Below, in pieces: positions 60,475 to 64,000 of a stretch of DNA of 64,000 nucleotides; within the stretch, counting starts at the first letter, position 1; each line of letters opens with the position of its first letter. The notes beneath the pieces are model-generated. The model had not been told where the DNA came from. It saw only the letters and a program-made list of their open reading frames with translations, and made no database searches. Both the position numbers and the translations under genes were made by a program. This DNA is from Hahella sp. CCB-MM4 (GTDB lineage: Bacteria; Pseudomonadota; Gammaproteobacteria; Pseudomonadales; Oleiphilaceae), in NCBI RefSeq assembly GCF_002260525.1, contig NZ_MRYI01000005.1, positions 124,001 to 188,000 of the forward strand. The letters run 5' to 3'.

Positions 60475-62019
60475 ATGCTTAACCTTGCCACGATATTAGA
60501 AGAGAGTGCCAAGAATCTCCCGGACAAGGAAGCCGTCGTCTGCGGAGATGTTCGCCTGACCTTCGCCCAGCTTCGTGACATGACTAATCAAATCGCCAAT
60601 GGATTGATTACCGCCGGCATCCAGCCCGGTGACCGTATTGCCCTTAGTTGCCCCAATCTGCATTATTTTCCATTGGTCTATTTCGGTATAGTCAAAGCCG
60701 GTGCAGTCGTCGTACCACTGAATATTCTGCTCAGTGCCCAGGAGATCATCTACCATCTGAAAGATTCCGAAGCCAAAGGCTATATCTGTTTCGAAGGCAA
60801 TCAGGAGCTGCCTTTCGGCCCAAGAGGCTGGGAGGCGTTCAACAACACGCCGGACTGCCAGCACTTCTGGCTGATCGACAGCGGAGCCAATCTGGTAGAT
60901 TCCGGCTCAGTGGGCCATTTCTCCACATTGCTTGAATCCCCTCCTACTCCACTGGATGTGGTCACCCAAGCGGACGATACCGTTGTTGTCCTGTATACAT
61001 CCGGTACCACCGGCAAGCCCAAGGGAGCGGAACTCACCCACGCCAATATCTTCCTGAACGTCGTCCAGTTTGCCCGCTTGAGTAACGCCCGGACCGATGA
61101 CAATCAGCTGGTCGTACTGCCGCTCTTTCATACCTTTGGTCAAACGGTGCAAATGTGCGGCAGCCTCTATAACGGCAATAAGATGGTCCTGATACCCCGC
61201 TTCGATCCTCAGGCAGTGGTACAAGCGATGCTGACAGAAGAGATCACTGTTTTCTGTGGAGTGCCCACCATGTATTGGGCGCTGCTGCACAATGTGGAAC
61301 TGAGTGAAGAGCAAGTCGAGAAAATACGCTTAACCCTGCGCCTGTGCGGCGCGGGTGGCTCTTCACTGCCGCTGGAGATTCTTAAAGGATTTGAAGCGAA
61401 ATTTCATGTTCCCATTCTGGAAGGCTACGGATTGTCGGAAACCTCACCGGTGGCGTCTTTCAATCTGCTGGACAAACCACGTAAACCCGGATCCATAGGG
61501 CTACCCATCTGGGGGGTGGATATCAAAATCGTAGACCACAATGGCGAGGAATTACCCAGGGGAGAAAAAGGCGAAATTACGATTCGCGGCCACAATGTCA
61601 TGAAAGGCTACCTTAACCGCCCCGATGCGACCGCAGATGCCATTCGCAACGGCTGGTTCCATAGCGGAGATATCGGTTATATGGACGATGAAGGCTACAT
61701 TTTTGTCGTCGATCGGGTAAAAGACATGATCATACGGGGAGGGTACAACGTCTATCCCCGGGAATTGGAGGAAACCATTCTGGAGCACCCGGCCATTTCA
61801 TTGGTTGCCGTGGTCGGTATCGCTGACGACCAATACGGCGAAGAAGTAAAAGCCTTTGTCATCCTCAATGAAGGGGCGCGCCTGACAGAAGAAGAACTGA
61901 TCAGTTGGTGCAAGGAACGTATGGCTGCCTATAAATATCCCCGGGTGGTCGAAATCCGCGATTCCCTGCCCATGACAGCCACAGGCAAGATACTCAAACG
62001 CGAACTTAAAAACTTGTAG
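60475..62019 (+). CDS. Long-chain acyl-CoA ligase-like AMP-binding enzyme
   Basis: 514 residues, ANL superfamily. P-loop-like A3 motif YTSGTTGKPKGAELTH (about 190-205), A5 EGYGLSETSPV, A7 GDIGYMDDEGY, A8 RVKDMIIRGGYNVYP and the A10 lysine in TATGKILKRE are all intact, so adenylation and thioesterification should work. It resembles FadD3/long-chain-fatty-acid-CoA ligases of about 510 residues. The ATG at 60475 has AAAGGAG 8 bases upstream. Precise substrate is unknown. A hairpin follows the stop. Confidence 0.92.
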   Translation: MLNLATILEESAKNLPDKEAVVCGDVRLTFAQLRDMTNQIANGLITAGIQPGDRIALSCPNLHYFPLVYFGIVKAGAVVVPLNILLSAQEIIYHLKDSEAKGYICFEGNQELPFGPRGWEAFNNTPDCQHFWLIDSGANLVDSGSVGHFSTLLESPPTPLDVVTQADDTVVVLYTSGTTGKPKGAELTHANIFLNVVQFARLSNARTDDNQLVVLPLFHTFGQTVQMCGSLYNGNKMVLIPRFDPQAVVQAMLTEEITVFCGVPTMYWALLHNVELSEEQVEKIRLTLRLCGAGGSSLPLEILKGFEAKFHVPILEGYGLSETSPVASFNLLDKPRKPGSIGLPIWGVDIKIVDHNGEELPRGEKGEITIRGHNVMKGYLNRPDATADAIRNGWFHSGDIGYMDDEGYIFVVDRVKDMIIRGGYNVYPRELEETILEHPAISLVAVVGIADDQYGEEVKAFVILNEGARLTEEELISWCKERMAAYKYPRVVEIRDSLPMTATGKILKRELKNL

Positions 62020-62054
62020 CGGCCACAGACAGGCTTCTCATTGCAGGCGTATAA

Positions 62055-62095
62055 TGCATGACGGGAGGACAACTCTTCTGTCCTCCCGTCATGCA
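62055..62095. repeat. Perfect 17-bp inverted repeat after the acyl-CoA ligase gene
   Basis: TGCATGACGGGAGGACA (62055-62071), 7 bases, and its exact complement (62079-62095). The stem can be extended with a bulge (GCAGG ... CCTGC). It ends 4-5 bases before the GGAGGAG ribosome site of the next gene; lacks a T-run. Confidence 0.8.
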
Positions 62096-62114
62096 CCTGC
62101 GGAGGAGCCTTGAC

Positions 62115-62750
62115 ATGCTGATTGCACGTTCGTTCCCAGCCGGCAGAGAAGCAGTCGCCAGCCCATTCTCAAATATACAGACATCTATCATGCTTGCCCT
62201 GATCGGTGGCATTGGAGACGGAACCGCTTGCTTCGTCATCCATGAGCTTATGAAACCGGGGCCGCTCATTAACTATATCGCCCGCTTTGGTCCAGGTATC
62301 ATTCTCGGCGCTTTGATGATCTTTTGGCTTCAGGCTCATCATCAATTGACGTCCCGCGAACGAATATCCGTAATGTTCAAGGTTACCCTGGGATGGGCAT
62401 TGATTGTCCCTCTGCTGAGCTGGAGTTCCCACCAATCGGCCCCGCTGTTCTGGGGCTCTATTGTCGGTGCTTCAGTATTAGGGGTGCTCGCTGTCACTGC
62501 AGCGCTTACTCCTTATTTCAATGACACCTGGTCAGACCGTGTACTGTTGTCTCAATGGGTCCCGCTTTCCATTGTTACAGGAGTCATCGGCTCGCTGTGT
62601 TTTGTCGGTATCATGCAATTCGGTTGGTTACATGATTGGCCTGGATACAGTCAGAGAATTCTGGCCAATGTACTGCTCTTTACTCCCTGGACCGCAAGCC
62701 TGCTGATGGCCGCCTGGAAATACGTGGAAAAAGAACCGTTGCCTGAGTAG
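62115..62750 (+). CDS. Multi-pass membrane protein of unknown function
   Basis: 211 residues with about six hydrophobic segments (roughly 28-48, 55-75, 90-108, 112-132, 150-172, 180-200). No transporter or enzyme motif was recognised. The ATG at 62115 is chosen because GGAGGAG sits 7 bases before it; the in-frame ATG at 62058 lies inside the upstream palindrome. A perfect 17-bp hairpin directly precedes the ribosome site and may control translation. Same strand as the acyl-CoA ligase, 95 bases downstream. Confidence 0.7.
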   Translation: MLIARSFPAGREAVASPFSNIQTSIMLALIGGIGDGTACFVIHELMKPGPLINYIARFGPGIILGALMIFWLQAHHQLTSRERISVMFKVTLGWALIVPLLSWSSHQSAPLFWGSIVGASVLGVLAVTAALTPYFNDTWSDRVLLSQWVPLSIVTGVIGSLCFVGIMQFGWLHDWPGYSQRILANVLLFTPWTASLLMAAWKYVEKEPLPE

Positions 62751-62760
62751 CCGATCAGGT

Positions 62761-62840
62761 ATTAGCTGTTCTTGTGCCCGGGTAGCAGTTCTATTAATCG
62801 AGTGGCAGTTCTGTTAACAAAATAACTATTCCGGTATTTG
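62761..62840. repeat. 20 bp tandem repeat between convergent genes
   Basis: GTAGCAGTTCTATTAATCGA (62782-62801) and GTGGCAGTTCTGTTAACAAA (62802-62821) are clear copies; a diverged copy precedes (62761-62781, containing GCTGTTCTT) and one follows (from 62822) that contains the stop and last codons of the minus-strand gene. Confidence 0.8.
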
Positions 62841-64000
62841 AGGCTGCCATACGAAATAATGTTCGAACAATTCCGGGTCATCAAAATGCCGCCGGCTGGC
62901 AAAAGCGGTGGCATGATTTCCCCATTGGCGCATGGAACCGGCGGCCACAACTCCCATGTTCCAGATAAACCAGCGCTCCAACCGCTCTGTGCCCGGAACC
63001 AGTCCGTCCGGTCCGAACAGATAATCTTCACCTGCCGGCTCCAGACGCAGGTTGTCATAAGGTATTAATTGGTAACCCTGCCCCGGCTTGATCTGAGGCC
63101 CCTTCTCAAACTCTAAGCCAACCACATAGTGTTGTCGGCTATTCAATCGCACCACAGGCCGGTAATCAGGTCCGGGAGACTGCACAGGGAAAACGGCAAG
63201 CGCCTCTTCAGATTTGGGGCTGCCTTCAAAGTGAATATCTTCCTGGGCTGGAAACCACTTGTTATAACAACCACATGGATGTACCGAATCGTAAAAGAGC
63301 GCCTCGCCTTTCCAGTTCAATGTGACCCGCCACATCAAACCATCCAGTTCACCGCCGAGAATATCAAAGGGATGTCGTTTGGGACGACCCGCATACCACC
63401 AGACATACACCAACTGGGGCACCCACTCGCCCTCCCAGCGGGTCGCCGTTACTAATGTGTAAAGGTTAGGCTGTTCATCCACTTTCCAATGTCCATCACT
63501 CAGGTAAGGCGCTCCGATACGATCCTGAGGATGGCCGTTTTCCTGCTCTATGATGGGGCTGTAATAAGCCAGAAGCAGATCACTCTCCGGTACACTGAAT
63601 ATTGGAAATCCAAGCTCGTCCTGGTGCTGACTTTCATCGAAGATATCGACAATTTGCTCCCAATCAGGCCTTTGTCCATGCACATATCGCTGCCAGACAG
63701 CACTATCATCTTTCTGATAGTGCTGGAAGACCTTCGAAAGTTCTTCATTCAGGACATCCACCCGCCAGCTGATGATAGGTTGGAACAACGGGAATAAACC
63801 TGCCCGGCGGCGGGCAGTCGAATAGGCATCCGGACGCGGATGCTGACGGACATAGTCCCAGAAATCCTGATTATCAATCAGTGTCGGTAACGCATGACGA
63901 AGACAGGTTTCCAATGGCTCAAGCTCCATTGGCTGATCCAGTTTGCCATTTTCGATCACCCGGGCAAAACGCCCTCTCTCGTAGGCTTTTAGCAGCCAAC
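62826..64000 (-). CDS. Unknown protein, 5' end outside the window
   Basis: At least 391 residues; the frame stays open to the right edge (WLLKAYERGRFARVIENG), so the start is not in the window. Soluble, no membrane segment. Rich in Trp and Tyr, with blocks such as QLVYVWWYAGRPKRHPFDILGGELDGLMW (parts), SVHPCGCYNKWFP and WFIWNMGVVAAGSMRQWGNHATAF. No family is recognised; the composition suggests a well-conserved globular protein rather than noise. The C-terminal codons fall in a tandem repeat array. Confidence 0.7.
   Translation of the reverse strand, partial: WLLKAYERGRFARVIENGKLDQPMELEPLETCLRHALPTLIDNQDFWDYVRQHPRPDAYSTARRRAGLFPLFQPIISWRVDVLNEELSKVFQHYQKDDSAVWQRYVHGQRPDWEQIVDIFDESQHQDELGFPIFSVPESDLLLAYYSPIIEQENGHPQDRIGAPYLSDGHWKVDEQPNLYTLVTATRWEGEWVPQLVYVWWYAGRPKRHPFDILGGELDGLMWRVTLNWKGEALFYDSVHPCGCYNKWFPAQEDIHFEGSPKSEEALAVFPVQSPGPDYRPVVRLNSRQHYVVGLEFEKGPQIKPGQGYQLIPYDNLRLEPAGEDYLFGPDGLVPGTERLERWFIWNMGVVAAGSMRQWGNHATAFASRRHFDDPELFEHYFVWQPQIPE

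Overview
The window looks like a chromosomal segment of a marine or halotolerant gammaproteobacterium, probably Oceanospirillales/Hahellaceae-like, although the exact genus cannot be settled from the sequence alone. The reasons are a complete ectoine/5-hydroxyectoine operon (ectABCD), canonical Fur boxes, a sigma-54 promoter driving a rhizobial-type glycerol ABC importer, tandem RND efflux pumps, a T2SS/T4P-type ATPase and a c-di-GMP cyclase. No rRNA, tRNA, CRISPR array or insertion sequence was recognised.

Layout. 1-4772: siderophore ABC importer (binding-protein tail, two permeases, ATPase) followed by a FhuF-like reductase and an RraA-family protein, in one tightly packed operon. 5033-7135: TonB-dependent receptor behind a Fur-box promoter. 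7189-9505: an unknown small protein and, divergent from it across a second Fur box, exbB-exbD-tonB. 9524-12703: an orphan PilB/GspE-like ATPase, possibly with an ATT start codon, and an orphan periplasmic binding protein. 12771-14440: an AT-richer insert with a small serine hydrolase and a lipoprotein, bracketed by a decayed duplicate of the 3' end of the neighbouring sigma-54 activator gene. 14501-22974: the AcoR-like activator and the glycerol-type ABC operon glpSTPQ-DUF2160-glpV. 23225-25065: XRE-cupin regulator and divergent BenE transporter sharing twin operators. 25157-32644: secreted beta-propeller protein, DUF3301 protein, Fe-S photolyase, FMN reductase and VOC protein, divergent Fe-S type HTH regulator, a small unknown protein and a Na/Pi cotransporter. 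32770-35616: orphan binding protein, AraC regulator, EamA exporter. 35625-39162: ectABCD. 39299-44767: two paralogous LysR regulators around a lipoprotein amidohydrolase, thioredoxin and another orphan binding protein. 45044-55756: MFP-RND-OMF-MFP-RND efflux cluster. 55784-64000: pirin, diguanylate cyclase, a second AraC/EamA pair, acyl-CoA ligase, an unknown membrane protein and an unknown protein running off the right edge.

Functional links. Iron uptake is assembled across 1-9505: receptor, energising TonB complex, inner-membrane importer and intracellular iron release, under apparent Fur control. Osmoadaptation is served by ectABCD, carbon uptake by the sigma-54 controlled glp operon, and detoxification by the RND pumps and the VOC/FMN-reductase pair.

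The most unexpected signal is structural. At least ten places in the window carry short, degenerate tandem arrays with a period of 15-21 bp (often exactly 17). The unit differs at every locus and sits at gene starts, gene ends or inside N-terminal coding sequence. Other points of interest are the bracketed hydrolase/lipoprotein pair, the asymmetric glycerol-importer ATPases, an RraA protein lacking its catalytic arginine inside a siderophore operon, and several long perfect inverted repeats in leader regions.
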